From NCBI RefSeq assembly GCF_900258035.1, contig NZ_OGTP01000022.1, positions 38,308 to 102,307 of the forward strand: DNA of 64,000 nt, given 5' to 3'. Each line of letters opens with the position of its first letter. Within the stretch, counting starts at the first letter, position 1. The notes under the pieces were generated by a model. The model made no database searches and was not told the origin of the DNA. It saw nothing but the letters and a program-made list of their open reading frames with translations. This document shows positions 8,861 to 17,330 of this stretch, one piece after another. The position numbers and the translations under genes were made by a program. This stretch comes from Caballeronia novacaledonica (lineage in GTDB: Bacteria > Pseudomonadota > Gammaproteobacteria > Burkholderiales > Burkholderiaceae).

Positions 8861-10595
8861 CGTTTCCTCCGGGTGCTGCGGCTTCCGTCATCGTTTTGCC
8901 GGGACGCGCCCAGAAATCGAAAAAGTTGAACCACTGATAGGGCGCCTTGCGGCAATAGTGTTCGAGGCGCGACGCATAGCGCTGCGCCCACGCCGCGATG
9001 TGCTGCGCGCGTTCGCGGCGCGGCAGCGAAATGCGCTCCGCGAAAGGCTCGAAATACATTCGATGCCGGCCGTCCTGCTCTTTCAGGCAGAAAAAGAGGT
9101 ACACGGGACAGCCGAGCGCATGCGCGAGCACGTACGGGCCTTGCGCGAACGGCGCGGGCGCGCCGAGAAAGCGCGCGTCCGTCGTGCGGCCGGACTCGTG
9201 CGCGGGCACGCGGTCGCCGACGATCACGAGCAGCTCGCCCGCGTCGATGCGCGCCTTCATCATCATCGACGTCTCGGGGCCGAAGTCGCTCACCTGCATG
9301 AGACGGCTGGAGAAATCGACATGCGCCGACGACAGCACGCTGTTGAAGCGCTTCGCGTGCTCCGTGTAGACGATGGCCGTCACCTTCGCGCGGCCGTTGC
9401 GCACCGCGAGCGCGCGCATCATTTCGAGGTTGCCGAGATGCGCGCCGATCACGAGCGCGCCGCGCCCGCTCGCGACGAGCGTTTCGAACGCGGCGGGATC
9501 GTCGAAGATCACGTCTTCTTCGGCGATGCGGCCGGACCACGCCGCGAGCTTGTCCAGCCCCGATTGCGCGAACGCGAGCATCTGCCGGTACGCGGAACGC
9601 CAGCCGGGTTGCGGCGTGCGCTCGCCCGTCGCGGCGTGTTCGAGTTGCGTGAAATAGCGTTGCGACGCGACGCGCGCACCGCGTCCCGTCAACAGGAAAT
9701 AGCCGACGATCGGATGCAGCCACAGACTTGTGAAGCGCATGCCGAACAGACGGCAACTGAGCGCGAGCAGCGCCATGCCGAGCCGGCTGCCGCGCTCCGC
9801 GACGCGCCACCAGCCCGCGTCCGCGCGCGCGGCGGCTGTTTTTCGCGGCAGCGCCTTGTGTGCGAGCAGCATCGGCAGACGCAGCAGCATGCCGCACACG
9901 AGCCGCGTGTGGCTCGCGCTGATGCGCACGTTGTCCCACAGCACGTCGAAGTGCGAGACGCCGTCCGTCGAGTACGTGACGCGCGTCGGCACGGTGCGAA
10001 ACGCGAGCCGCCGCCAGTGCAGACGCACGAGAATTTCGATATCGAAGTCCATGCGCGTGCCGATCCGCACGCTGTCGATGAGCGCGCAGACCGCGTCGAG
10101 CGGATACAGACGAAAGCCGCACATCGAGTCGCGGATCGTGAACGACAGCGTTTCGATCCACACCCACACGTGCGTCGCGTAGCGGCCGTAGAGACGCGAC
10201 TTCGGCACGCTTTCGTCGTAGACGGGGCGCCCGAGGATCACCGCGCCCGGCTCGGCGCGCGCGGCCGCGATGAAGCGCGGCACGTCGTTGGCGTCGTGCT
10301 GGCCGTCGGCGTCGATCTGCAACGCGTGCGTGTAGCCCGCGCTTCGCGCCGCCCGCAGACCCGCCATCACGGCCGCGCCCTTGCCGCCGTTGACGGGCAG
10401 GCGCAGCAGCGTCATCCGCGCGCCGTATTCGGCGGCGAGTTGCGCGAGGACGGCTTGCGTGGCTTCGTCGCTGCCGTCATCGACGACGAACATTGGCAGG
10501 CCGTGCACGCTCAGGCGCGCGAGCGTGCCGCCGATCGCGTCCTTGTGGTTGTAGATCGGGATGACGATGCACGTCCGCAGATTCGCGCCGCTCAT
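8847..10595 (-). CDS. apeJ: ApeJ, glycosyltransferase 2 / lipid acyltransferase fusion
   Basis: A 582-residue two-domain protein. The first 240 residues are a family 2 glycosyltransferase: VIPIYNH, VVDDGSDE and the metal-binding IDADGQHD. The second half (about 290-570) is an LpxL/HtrB-type acyltransferase with GAHLGNLE (the HX4E motif). It may build the sugar-lipid anchor to which the polyene is esterified. Domain content and place match ApeJ. The ATG overlaps the TGA of the apeH-apeI fusion by 4 bp; open frame upstream of 10595 is antisense to that gene and not coding. Confidence 0.87.
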   Translation of the reverse strand: MSGANLRTCIVIPIYNHKDAIGGTLARLSVHGLPMFVVDDGSDEATQAVLAQLAAEYGARMTLLRLPVNGGKGAAVMAGLRAARSAGYTHALQIDADGQHDANDVPRFIAAARAEPGAVILGRPVYDESVPKSRLYGRYATHVWVWIETLSFTIRDSMCGFRLYPLDAVCALIDSVRIGTRMDFDIEILVRLHWRRLAFRTVPTRVTYSTDGVSHFDVLWDNVRISASHTRLVCGMLLRLPMLLAHKALPRKTAAARADAGWWRVAERGSRLGMALLALSCRLFGMRFTSLWLHPIVGYFLLTGRGARVASQRYFTQLEHAATGERTPQPGWRSAYRQMLAFAQSGLDKLAAWSGRIAEEDVIFDDPAAFETLVASGRGALVIGAHLGNLEMMRALAVRNGRAKVTAIVYTEHAKRFNSVLSSAHVDFSSRLMQVSDFGPETSMMMKARIDAGELLVIVGDRVPAHESGRTTDARFLGAPAPFAQGPYVLAHALGCPVYLFFCLKEQDGRHRMYFEPFAERISLPRRERAQHIAAWAQRYASRLEHYCRKAPYQWFNFFDFWARPGKTMTEAAAPGGNDVRA

Positions 10596-12295
10596 GCGTG
10601 CTCCCGATAAACCACCACGCCCGACGAGCAATCGCGCCCGTTCAGCCGATACGCGAAGCGCACGCGGCGGCGCGCGGCATCGTGCGCGAGTTCCAGGTCG
10701 AGCACCGCGCCGGGCGGCACGGGCGCCATGAACTTCAGACGATCGACCGATGCCGTATCGCGCGCGCCCGCGACGTGCTCCGACGCGAGCCGGATCGCCC
10801 AATCGACTTGCACGATGCCGGGCAAAATCGGCAGATTCGGGAAATGGCCGCCGAAGTGCGCAAGCGTCGGCGGCACGCGCAGCTCGTAACGCAGGCTGTC
10901 GCCGTCGCGCGCTTCCGAGAGCATCTCGAAGCCTTCGGCGCGCGCGCCGAACGCCGCGGCAACCGACGCGACCGGCAACTTGCCGCGCACGTCGAACGGC
11001 AGCGCGATGCGAAAGCGCCAGCGGCGCGGCAGCAGCACGACGTCGAAATACGCGGCGAGGTGACGGCGCAGCGACTTCGCGAGCGCGACGCGGCCTTCGT
11101 CGCGCAGCGCGGCGCTGCCGGCATCGCTCAACGCGACGACCGCACCCACGCGCTCGCGCGATGCCCCCGCAAGCGGCACGACGCACGCTTGCGCCACATA
11201 CGGATGCAGCGCGAGCCGCGCTTCCATGTCGGGCAGCGACATGCGCTTGCCGTCGAGCTTGATGACGCGGTCGAGGCGGCCTTGCAGGCGGAAGCGGCCG
11301 TCGTCGTCGAAGTGGATCGCGTCGTCGGTGCGATGCCAGTCGTCGTGACCCAGATGCGGCGAGCGCACTTCGAGCGCGCCATCGTCCGTACGGCGCACGT
11401 CCACGCCATGAAGCGCGCGCCACGCGGCCGTTTCGTTCTGCCTGCGCCACGCGATGCCGCCCGTTTCCGTGCTGCCGTAAATCTCGACGGGCGCGGCGCC
11501 GAACGCGCGCGCGCAGGCGTGCGCCGCGTCCGCCGCGAGCGGGCCGCCCGACGAAAAGAACACGCGCGGCGCGGGCGTCAGTGCGTCGAAACCCGCGAGC
11601 GCGGGCCAGCGCGCGAGTTGCGCCGGCGACGACACCATCGCGGTCGCGCCGCAGCTCGCGATGCGCGCCTGAATCTGCTTCGGCTCGGCGCACAGGGCGC
11701 GATCGAACGCGCGGCCCGCCGCGAGCGGCCACATCACGCGGAACAACAGCCCGTAGATATGGCGATGCGGGACGCTCGCGAGCATCGTCGCGTCGCCGAC
11801 GAGCGCGCCCCACTCGCGCTCGAGCGTACGCACTTCGGCGTCGAACTGCGCGAGCGTCTTGTGGATCGGCTTGGGGCTGCCGCTGCTGCCCGACGTGTAG
11901 AGCGTGAGCGGCGCGTGCGGATCGATGCGCGAGAGCGGCGCGGCGGGCCGCAGCGCTTGCGTGGCGGCGAGCGCGCGAACGTCGTCGCCGGTCAGCATGG
12001 CGTCGTACGCGTGGGCGAGATCGGCGAGATAGCCGGGCGCCGAGCTCGCGGGAATCACCGGCTCCTTGCCGCATGCGAAAAGCGCGAAGAGCGTGCAGGC
12101 GAAGTCGAACGGATCGTCGATGCACAACGCATAGCGTCGCGCGTTCTGCTCGCGCAGCCACCAGGCGAGCGCCGCCGTGCGCGAGCGGAACGCCGCGTGC
12201 GTGAGGATATCGTTCGCGGTGCCGGCGCGATCGTCGCGGCAGACGGGCGTCAGCGGATCGCGATCCGCGCACAGCAAATCGTGCAACGCGATCAT
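10592..12295 (-). CDS. ApeH-ApeI fusion: acyl-activating enzyme with C-terminal dehydratase
   Basis: A 567-residue fusion. Residues 1 to about 430 are an ANL adenylating enzyme: LYTSGSSGSPK (P-loop), YGSTETGG, the HRTDD region and KLDGKRMS near the hinge. It should activate the aryl acid and load it on an ACP. The last 120 residues are a FabZ-like hotdog with GGHFPNLPILPGIVQVDW, matching ApeI. In many APE clusters these are separate genes apeH and apeI. The ATG at 12295 overlaps the apeG stop by ATGA; an extra 16 residues upstream are possible but unlikely. One continuous reading frame joins the domains, with no sign of frameshift. Confidence 0.88.
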   Translation of the reverse strand: MIALHDLLCADRDPLTPVCRDDRAGTANDILTHAAFRSRTAALAWWLREQNARRYALCIDDPFDFACTLFALFACGKEPVIPASSAPGYLADLAHAYDAMLTGDDVRALAATQALRPAAPLSRIDPHAPLTLYTSGSSGSPKPIHKTLAQFDAEVRTLEREWGALVGDATMLASVPHRHIYGLLFRVMWPLAAGRAFDRALCAEPKQIQARIASCGATAMVSSPAQLARWPALAGFDALTPAPRVFFSSGGPLAADAAHACARAFGAAPVEIYGSTETGGIAWRRQNETAAWRALHGVDVRRTDDGALEVRSPHLGHDDWHRTDDAIHFDDDGRFRLQGRLDRVIKLDGKRMSLPDMEARLALHPYVAQACVVPLAGASRERVGAVVALSDAGSAALRDEGRVALAKSLRRHLAAYFDVVLLPRRWRFRIALPFDVRGKLPVASVAAAFGARAEGFEMLSEARDGDSLRYELRVPPTLAHFGGHFPNLPILPGIVQVDWAIRLASEHVAGARDTASVDRLKFMAPVPPGAVLDLELAHDAARRRVRFAYRLNGRDCSSGVVVYREHA

Positions 12296-12921
12296 GCCGC
12301 CTCCGCCCGCCGCGCGCGCGGCAGGATCACGAGATAGCGCCATGCGATTTCACCGACGATCAGCGCGCCGACGAATCCGTACGAGATCGCGCCGTTGTAG
12401 AGCGACCATGCCTCGCGCGGCCAATGCAGCGCGGTATGGAGCGAGAACAGACCGTTCGCGACGAAGAACGCGCACCAGATCTGCGTGACGCGGCGCGTGT
12501 GGCGCACGGCCGCTTCGCTGAGATCGGGCGTGCCGACGCGGGCGAACTTCTCGATCATCGACGGGCCGCGCACGAGCGTCGCGCCGAACGCGATCAGCAA
12601 GCCCAGATTGACGAGCGACGGATAGATGCGCAGCAGGCGTTCGCTGTCGGTCCAGACGATCGCAGCCGACGCCAGGCTCAGCATGAACGCCACGATCCAG
12701 TCCACGCGCGTGAGCCTGCGCAGCGACACGCCGACCACGCCCGTGCCGATGCAGCGTTGCAGCCAGATCAGCACGAACAGCAGGCAGCCGGCATAGCGCG
12801 GCGCGTTCCAGACCCACGTCCCGAGAATGACCGCGGGATAGGCGAGCTTGAGCGCGACGTTCAGCGCGAAGCCGCTTCGGGCGCGCGCCTTCACATCGCC
12901 GACGTTCGGCGGCTGGATCAT
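12292..12921 (-). CDS. apeG: Integral membrane protein ApeG (COG4648 type)
   Basis: A 209-residue protein with about five or six hydrophobic segments (near residues 25-40, 45-70, 80-95, 100-115, 145-165 and 175-195). It has no catalytic motif I can name. Size, membrane topology and place between the ACP pair and the activating enzyme match the COG4648 protein of APE clusters, whose function is unknown. It overlaps the ACP gene apeF by 4 bp upstream and the fusion gene by 4 bp downstream. Confidence 0.8.
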   Translation of the reverse strand: MIQPPNVGDVKARARSGFALNVALKLAYPAVILGTWVWNAPRYAGCLLFVLIWLQRCIGTGVVGVSLRRLTRVDWIVAFMLSLASAAIVWTDSERLLRIYPSLVNLGLLIAFGATLVRGPSMIEKFARVGTPDLSEAAVRHTRRVTQIWCAFFVANGLFSLHTALHWPREAWSLYNGAISYGFVGALIVGEIAWRYLVILPRARRAEAA

Positions 12922-13175
12922 TCCTGTTCGACGAGCAGCGACCCGACAGCGGCGACCACGTCCGCGACCGTGCGCACCGACTTGAACTCTTCCGGCTTGA
13001 TGCGGCGGCCGGTCATTTCCTGGAGCTTGATCGCGAGATCGACAGCGTCGATGCTGTCCAGATCGAGCTCTTCATACAGGTGCGCTTCGGGCGTCACGCG
13101 CTCGGGCGCGATCGCGAAGTTCTCTTCGAAGATGGCGCGGATGCGCTCAAGGATCTCGTTGTCGGTCACCGTCAT
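12918..13175 (-). CDS. apeF: Acyl carrier protein ApeF
   Basis: An 85-residue acyl carrier protein. The phosphopantetheine attachment site is Ser41 in LDLDSIDAVDLA, followed by the helix II residues expected for ketosynthase contact. It has the usual acidic character and no extra domain. One of two ACPs in the cluster; in characterised APE systems one carries the elongating chain and the other has a separate role, and I cannot assign which is which beyond gene order. ATGA overlaps at both ends (apeE upstream, apeG downstream). Confidence 0.9.
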   Translation of the reverse strand: MTVTDNEILERIRAIFEENFAIAPERVTPEAHLYEELDLDSIDAVDLAIKLQEMTGRRIKPEEFKSVRTVADVVAAVGSLLVEQE

Positions 13176-13471
13176 TCCCCTTCTTTCATGGTGCCGTCCG
13201 CAACGTGCGCAAGCTCGCGCTGGCTCGCCACCAGCGCGGCGAGCGTGTTGATCGAACGGAAATGCCCTCGCGTGTTTTCGTCGTTGGACGCCACGTTCAG
13301 TTGGTAGTGTTCGCGCAGCACGATGCCGATCTCGAGCGCGTCGATCGAATCGAGCCCTACGCCATCGGTTTCGAAGAGCGGCGCGTCGTCGTCGATATCG
13401 CCGGGCTGCATGTCTTCGAGATCGAGCGCCTCGATCAGCAGCCGTTTGAGTTCAAGCTTTAAAGAATCCAT
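13172..13471 (-). CDS. apeE: Acyl carrier protein ApeE
   Basis: A 99-residue acyl carrier protein with Ser42 in GVGLDSIDALEIG as the phosphopantetheine site. It is longer than ApeF, with an acidic loop (DIDDDAPLFETDG) before the site and a C-terminal tail. It overlaps the end of the acyltransferase gene by 20 bp and the start of apeF by 4 bp. Tandem ACP genes at this place are a hallmark of APE clusters. Confidence 0.9.
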   Translation of the reverse strand: MDSLKLELKRLLIEALDLEDMQPGDIDDDAPLFETDGVGLDSIDALEIGIVLREHYQLNVASNDENTRGHFRSINTLAALVASQRELAHVADGTMKEGE

Positions 13472-14243
13472 AGTCGATCAGATGCTGGGTAATGTGGGCC
13501 TCGATGGCGCTCGTCACCGATCGCGCGGCGAGCGCGGGTGGTTCGTCGCTCGCGGCGAGTTCGGCGGCGCTCAGGGCGTCGAGCACGTTCACTTGCATGT
13601 GGAAGGCGCGTTCGGGCACGTCGTGCCAGCGCATGTCCTTCGTGAACGCGGGCGGATCGCAGTCCATCAGCGCGGGCAGGATCGGCGCGCCGGACTGCAG
13701 CGCCATGTGCGCGAAACCGCGCGAGAACGCGTGCAGGCGGTTGCGTGTCGGACTGCGCGTGCCCTCGGGGAAGATGATCATCGTGTAGCCGCGCGCGAGT
13801 TGCCGCGCGCCCGCCTCGACGAGTTCGACGGGGTCCGCGTTGCTCACGTATTCCGCGGCGCGCATCACGCCCCAGAAGAACGGATTGCTCCAGTGCGCGT
13901 TCTTCACGACGCAGCACGCGCGCGGCGTCAGCGACAGGAGCACCATCACGTCGAGCCACGTCGGGTGATTGGCCACGACGATGGCCGGGCGCTCCGCGCT
14001 GCGCTTGAGCGCGCGCGCGCCGCGCACATCGAGTTTCATGACGCCCACGCGCACGAGCACGGCGACGAGCGCGCGAAAGAACGTGTGAATGACCGCGACG
14101 ATGATGCGCTGCTTCGAATCGCGATGCGGCCAGATCGACGCGAGCGGAAACAGGATCAGCGAGAAGCCGAGCCCGCAGACGCCGAACGCCGCGAATGCCA
14201 GCGCCGTCGCGGCGAGGCGCCAGTGCCGGTCAAGCGCCTTCAT
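13452..14243 (-). CDS. apeD: Lysophospholipid-type acyltransferase ApeD
   Basis: A 263-residue PlsC-like acyltransferase. Motif I is NHPTWLD (NHX4D, near residue 100) and motif III is FPEGTRS (about 165). One hydrophobic N-terminal helix (about residues 8-35) anchors it in the inner membrane. It probably acylates the lipid part of the aryl polyene. The ATG at 14243 lies 14 bp inside the end of apeC. The longer in-frame reading to 14486 is antisense noise because it runs deep into apeC and lacks family similarity. Confidence 0.87.
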   Translation of the reverse strand: MKALDRHWRLAATALAFAAFGVCGLGFSLILFPLASIWPHRDSKQRIIVAVIHTFFRALVAVLVRVGVMKLDVRGARALKRSAERPAIVVANHPTWLDVMVLLSLTPRACCVVKNAHWSNPFFWGVMRAAEYVSNADPVELVEAGARQLARGYTMIIFPEGTRSPTRNRLHAFSRGFAHMALQSGAPILPALMDCDPPAFTKDMRWHDVPERAFHMQVNVLDALSAAELAASDEPPALAARSVTSAIEAHITQHLIDYGFFKA

Positions 14244-14925
14244 GCCAGCACCATTGCCACGTAGATGTCGTGCCTTGCCATTCGCTCGACGTCCGCGCTT
14301 CGAGGCAGTGCTGCACGGCCGCGCTTTGCGATGCGAACGGCATGCGCGACGGATCGGCATGGTCACTGAGCGCGGCGCGCGTACATGCCAGCCGGCCGGT
14401 TTGCGCGGATGCGTCGAGCAGGATCGCCAGCGCGCCGCCTTCCACTTCGGCTTCGACCGGGCCGTATGTGGCGTCGGCGGGTTCATCGGCGAAAACGATC
14501 AGCACGGGACTCGACGGATCCGTCGCATATTGCGCATATGCTTCGAGCAGCGCGTAGCCGAGGCTCTCGTTGCCCGCCGATAGCGCGCTGGCCGCCGTGC
14601 GGTCGCCGCGCACGATGCCGAGGATGCCGGTCATCGTGTTGAGCACGGAAAGACTGAAGGAGGTGGGCGACACGGTCTTGCCGGCGTCGATGGTGTGCAG
14701 GATGTCGGTCGTGCGGCGCAGTTCGCCGTGACGCGACGCGAATACCAGACGCACGGCGGGCAGATGCGCGCCGCAGTCGTGCGCGACCTTCAACGCAGCC
14801 CGCGACAGCGTGCTGAGCCTGCGCCGCGTCAATGGCTCGATGAAGCCAAGGTCGGGAGCGGCGGATGCAGCGGCAGGCCAGAAAGACCAGCGAGCAACCG
14901 GAATGGTCCAGTGCAGATCGGGCAT
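14230..14925 (-). CDS. apeC: ApeC, chain-length-factor-like ketosynthase homologue
   Basis: A 231-residue protein of the short beta-ketoacyl-synthase-like family: WSFWPAAA near the start, SRHGELRRT, and SVLNTMTGILGI in the core. It is about half the length of a ketosynthase. Where the catalytic Cys would sit there is only SALSAGNES, so it should not condense by itself. Family work shows ApeC pairing with ApeO as a chain-length factor. It is the first gene of the operon. The start at 14925 fits the family; an ATG at 15024 with an AGGA upstream is an alternative that adds 33 residues of low-similarity sequence. Confidence 0.82.
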   Translation of the reverse strand: MPDLHWTIPVARWSFWPAAASAAPDLGFIEPLTRRRLSTLSRAALKVAHDCGAHLPAVRLVFASRHGELRRTTDILHTIDAGKTVSPTSFSLSVLNTMTGILGIVRGDRTAASALSAGNESLGYALLEAYAQYATDPSSPVLIVFADEPADATYGPVEAEVEGGALAILLDASAQTGRLACTRAALSDHADPSRMPFASQSAAVQHCLEARTSSEWQGTTSTWQWCWHEGA

Positions 14926-15061
14926 GCGGTGATTCGCGTTCGGAAACGTGGTACTCGGGCCGGGACGACCGGCGGCCGCACGACAGGATGCGCTCCATCC
15001 GGCGGCGGGGCCACCCGTACCCATTCGGTGATTGATTTTTCCTGCGAGCAGGTTAACGGCA

Positions 15062-15101
15062 CGACGTTGGAATAATTTAGAGTGCGACGTTCAAAACGTC
15101 G
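15062..15101. promoter_or_regulatory. Repeated CGACGTT motif upstream of apeC
   Basis: CGACGTT occurs at 15062-15068 and 15085-15091, and its inverse AACGTCG at 15095-15101. The last two form a 7-bp inverted repeat around CAA. They lie 137-176 bp upstream of the apeC start in the only long non-coding stretch of this side, so they may be an operator for the pigment operon. A further small palindrome, CCTGCGAGCAGG, is at 15041-15052. No regulator gene for the cluster is visible in the window. The assignment is inference from position. Confidence 0.35.
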
Positions 15102-15311
15102 GGACGCCCGTTTCATCTTTTTTGCTCGCCGGAATTCTACCGAGCATCGCGATCGAAGAGATCAAAATTTGTCTCAAACGAAAGGTTCGTGTCATTGCCG
15201 CGACAGGACAGAGTTGGCGAGCGCAGAGGACATATGCGACTCTCAAGTTCGCGCCGCTTCTGCCGTTAGTATTGAATCGAGCAGCTGTATTGCCGACGCC
15301 TTGACTTCGGG

Positions 15312-15554
15312 TTGGCTACAAAAATCATCGATTTTTGGGCATGGTTCCAGCCCGGCTTCTGGTCGGTTACGACAAACCAGAAGTCAGAACTGCAACTGTC
15401 GGGCGATGTCGGCGGTCTTCATGGCGCTCAGACCGTGAAGACGCACGTCAGAGAATCGAAGCAGGTCGTGGTTTCCAGCGATTGGCGGGAAATCGTGGAG
15501 AAAGGTTTGTCGGCGATTACGCTGCAAACAAAGGAACTGGTCACCGGGAATTAG
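15312..15554 (+). CDS. Hypothetical protein or gene remnant (unrecognised)
   Basis: An open frame of 80 residues starting at TTG with no good ribosome binding site; the frame is open from 15276. Its composition looks protein-like (IIDFWAWFQPGFWSV, then a mixed charged C-terminal half ending in LVTGN), and its codon choice is less GC-biased than its neighbours. I do not recognise the family. It could be the 3' end of a lost gene, since no ATG or GTG lies upstream in frame. It is the only plausible coding candidate in the 690-bp gap. Confidence 0.25.
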   Translation: MATKIIDFWAWFQPGFWSVTTNQKSELQLSGDVGGLHGAQTVKTHVRESKQVVVSSDWREIVEKGLSAITLQTKELVTGN

Positions 15555-15616
15555 TTGCACGCGACATGCTGTCGAATCCGGCAGCGTGTCGCGGCTGGTT
15601 GTCGTTTCTACCGCTT

Positions 15617-15937
15617 TTACTGGGCAGCAGGCGACTTCACGCTCGGAGTGGCAAGCGTGTTATTGCTTGTCGCGGGAGCCGCCGTACCCGACGTCGAGTT
15701 GCTGTTCGTGCTGCTCGGCAGGCCCGAGTTCGGCGCCTTGGTGCCCATGCCGCTATCCGAATTCGTCATGCCCGGCGTGCCGTAGCCGCCCGTTGCGCCA
15801 TTCACCTGGTTCGCGGGGCTTGCCGTGCTGCCCGCCGAACCCGCGCCGTTCGAGCCTCCGGCGCTCTGTGCATAAGCGCCCGCCGACAGGGTGAGTGCGG
15901 CCACGGCCGCGATAAGTGCGCTGGTTGCCTTGCTCAT
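15617..15937 (-). CDS. Small exported Ser/Gly/Thr/Asn-rich protein
   Basis: A 106-residue protein with a clear Sec signal peptide (MSKATSALIAAVAALTLSAGAYAQ, cleavage after AYA). The mature part of about 82 residues is low complexity, rich in Ser, Gly, Thr, Asn and Ala, with no cysteine and no lipobox. GGAGGG lies 6 bases before the ATG, which decides this start over a 48-codon upstream extension. Such short exported proteins are common in Burkholderia, and their function is unknown. It stands alone between the ape upstream region and the porin terminator. Confidence 0.72.
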   Translation of the reverse strand: MSKATSALIAAVAALTLSAGAYAQSAGGSNGAGSAGSTASPANQVNGATGGYGTPGMTNSDSGMGTKAPNSGLPSSTNSNSTSGTAAPATSNNTLATPSVKSPAAQ

Positions 15938-16069
15938 GTTCCGTCCCTCCTTAATCTGGCTGAAGTATGGACGCAGACGATTGCCGTCTGCATGAACATT
16001 GACCCGCAATTGCCGTGCCGCGTTCCAATTCGCACGCGCCGCGATAAGCAATGAAAGCTCTTCAAAAGC

Positions 16070-16101
16070 AAAAAAGTCCATGCCGATAACAAGGCATGGA
16101 C
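16070..16101 (-). terminator. Rho-independent terminator of the porin operon
   Basis: Read on the minus strand, a perfect 9-bp stem (GTCCATGCC / GGCATGGAC, 16076-16084 with 16093-16101) with an 8-base loop is followed by six T (16070-16075). It lies 46 bp after the porin stop and ends the minus-strand operon running from the cupin gene at 21738. Confidence 0.85.
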
Positions 16102-16146
16102 AACCGCGATAACAACATTCGAGCTACGAGCGCGGCGCGCCGAACG

Positions 16147-17283
16147 TCAGAAAGAGTGCGTCATCCCGATTCGCGCCACCATCTGATGCGAATTCGACGA
16201 TGGGCTCGCCGCGCCCGGAATGAACGCCGTATCGAGTGGCGTGCCCGTATTGCCGCCACTCAACTTCTGATAGACGAGCTGCGTATAAACGCCGGTGCGC
16301 TTGGACAAGAAATACTGAGCCATCACGCCGATCTGATTCCAGTGCATCGAACTCTCCGAACCGCCCTGCTTCAGATGCGCCATCGTGTACGTGTACATGC
16401 CAGCAATCGATAAATCCGGTTGAATGTCGTACTTCGCGTTGAATTCGATGTTATCGAAATGCAGGCTCGCGTCATTCACGCCGAAATCGCCGAGATAAAG
16501 CGACGACACCGGCTGCTGCACGTTCACATGGGTATAGACGAGGCCCAGCGTCGCCGGTCCTGCTCCATAACTCGCGCCGATACCGTAAATCTTCTGATTC
16601 GCCGCGACGAAGCCCGCCTCGTCCGAAGCCACGGAACCGGTCGATGTCGCGCCTGGAGCCGACAGGTTTTCAAAGACAGCGCCAATCGTGAATGTCGCAT
16701 AGCTGTATTTCAGCCCCGCGCCATACGTGCGATTGCCCGCGAACGCGCCGGCCTGATTGCTGAATCCGTATAGCGCGGTCGCCGACACGCCGCCGTAGTC
16801 GTTGCTCGTGAACTTGACCGAATTGTTCGCGTGAAACGTGGCGTCGGTATTGTCGTTGTCGAGCGGATGCGAAAACAGATAGCCGCCCCAGTAACCGTTC
16901 GCCGTCATGAGGCCGATCACGTCGCTCACCGAATCGAGCTGGCGTCCGAACGTGAGCGTCCCGAGCGTATCGGATTGCAGTCCGACATACGACTGATAGC
17001 CGAACAGCCGGCCGCCGTAATAGGCGGCGCCATTGTCCAGCATGAAGCCGCTTTCCAGATCGAAGATCGCATGCAGCCCGTCGCCGAGATCTTCGCTGCC
17101 CTTCAGGCCCCATCGGCTCGTCACCAGATCGACGCTCGACATTTGCCATGCCTTGTGTCCGCCTGCGTTGCTCGTCAGATTGATGCCTTCGTCCAGTACG
17201 CCGAACAACGTCACCGTGCTTTGCGCCTGCGCGGCGGCGGACGCGAACAGCATCGTCGCCGCGACGGCCATCTTTGAATTCAT
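16147..17283 (-). CDS. Gram-negative porin (Burkholderia type)
   Basis: A 378-residue outer-membrane trimeric porin. The signal peptide ends in AAAQAQ, followed by STVTLFGVLDEGINL, the usual first strand. SRWGLKGSEDLGDGLHAIFDLESGF (about residues 55-80) contains the loop 3 approach. The C-terminus ends in Phe, as needed for BAM insertion. It is 47 bp downstream of the NCS1 permease gene and is followed by a terminator, so it is probably the outer-membrane entry for the substrate of this operon. Confidence 0.92.
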   Translation of the reverse strand: MNSKMAVAATMLFASAAAQAQSTVTLFGVLDEGINLTSNAGGHKAWQMSSVDLVTSRWGLKGSEDLGDGLHAIFDLESGFMLDNGAAYYGGRLFGYQSYVGLQSDTLGTLTFGRQLDSVSDVIGLMTANGYWGGYLFSHPLDNDNTDATFHANNSVKFTSNDYGGVSATALYGFSNQAGAFAGNRTYGAGLKYSYATFTIGAVFENLSAPGATSTGSVASDEAGFVAANQKIYGIGASYGAGPATLGLVYTHVNVQQPVSSLYLGDFGVNDASLHFDNIEFNAKYDIQPDLSIAGMYTYTMAHLKQGGSESSMHWNQIGVMAQYFLSKRTGVYTQLVYQKLSGGNTGTPLDTAFIPGAASPSSNSHQMVARIGMTHSF

Positions 17284-17330
17284 GCTGCGTGTCTCCAGCG
17301 TTTTAATTGATCGATTCGAAACGTGCAGCG

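Larger units (their letters stand above)
14926..15616. other. 690-bp gene-poor stretch upstream of the ape operon
   Basis: This stretch is visibly richer in A and T than the flanking genes. It holds the CGACGTT motif group (15062-15101), the presumed ape promoter on the minus strand, and one open frame on the plus strand (15312-15554) described separately. I see no RNA gene, repeat array or mobile-element end in it. Confidence 0.6.

Noticed and set aside
8715..10610. Plus-strand open frame of 631 codons opposite apeJ
   Set aside because: Antisense shadow of apeJ with Arg- and His-rich low-quality sequence and no recognisable motif.
10598..12337. Plus-strand open frame of 579 codons opposite the apeH-apeI fusion
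   Set aside because: It is the antisense shadow of a well-supported gene. It is Arg/His/Ala-rich with no domain, as expected from GC-rich third positions.
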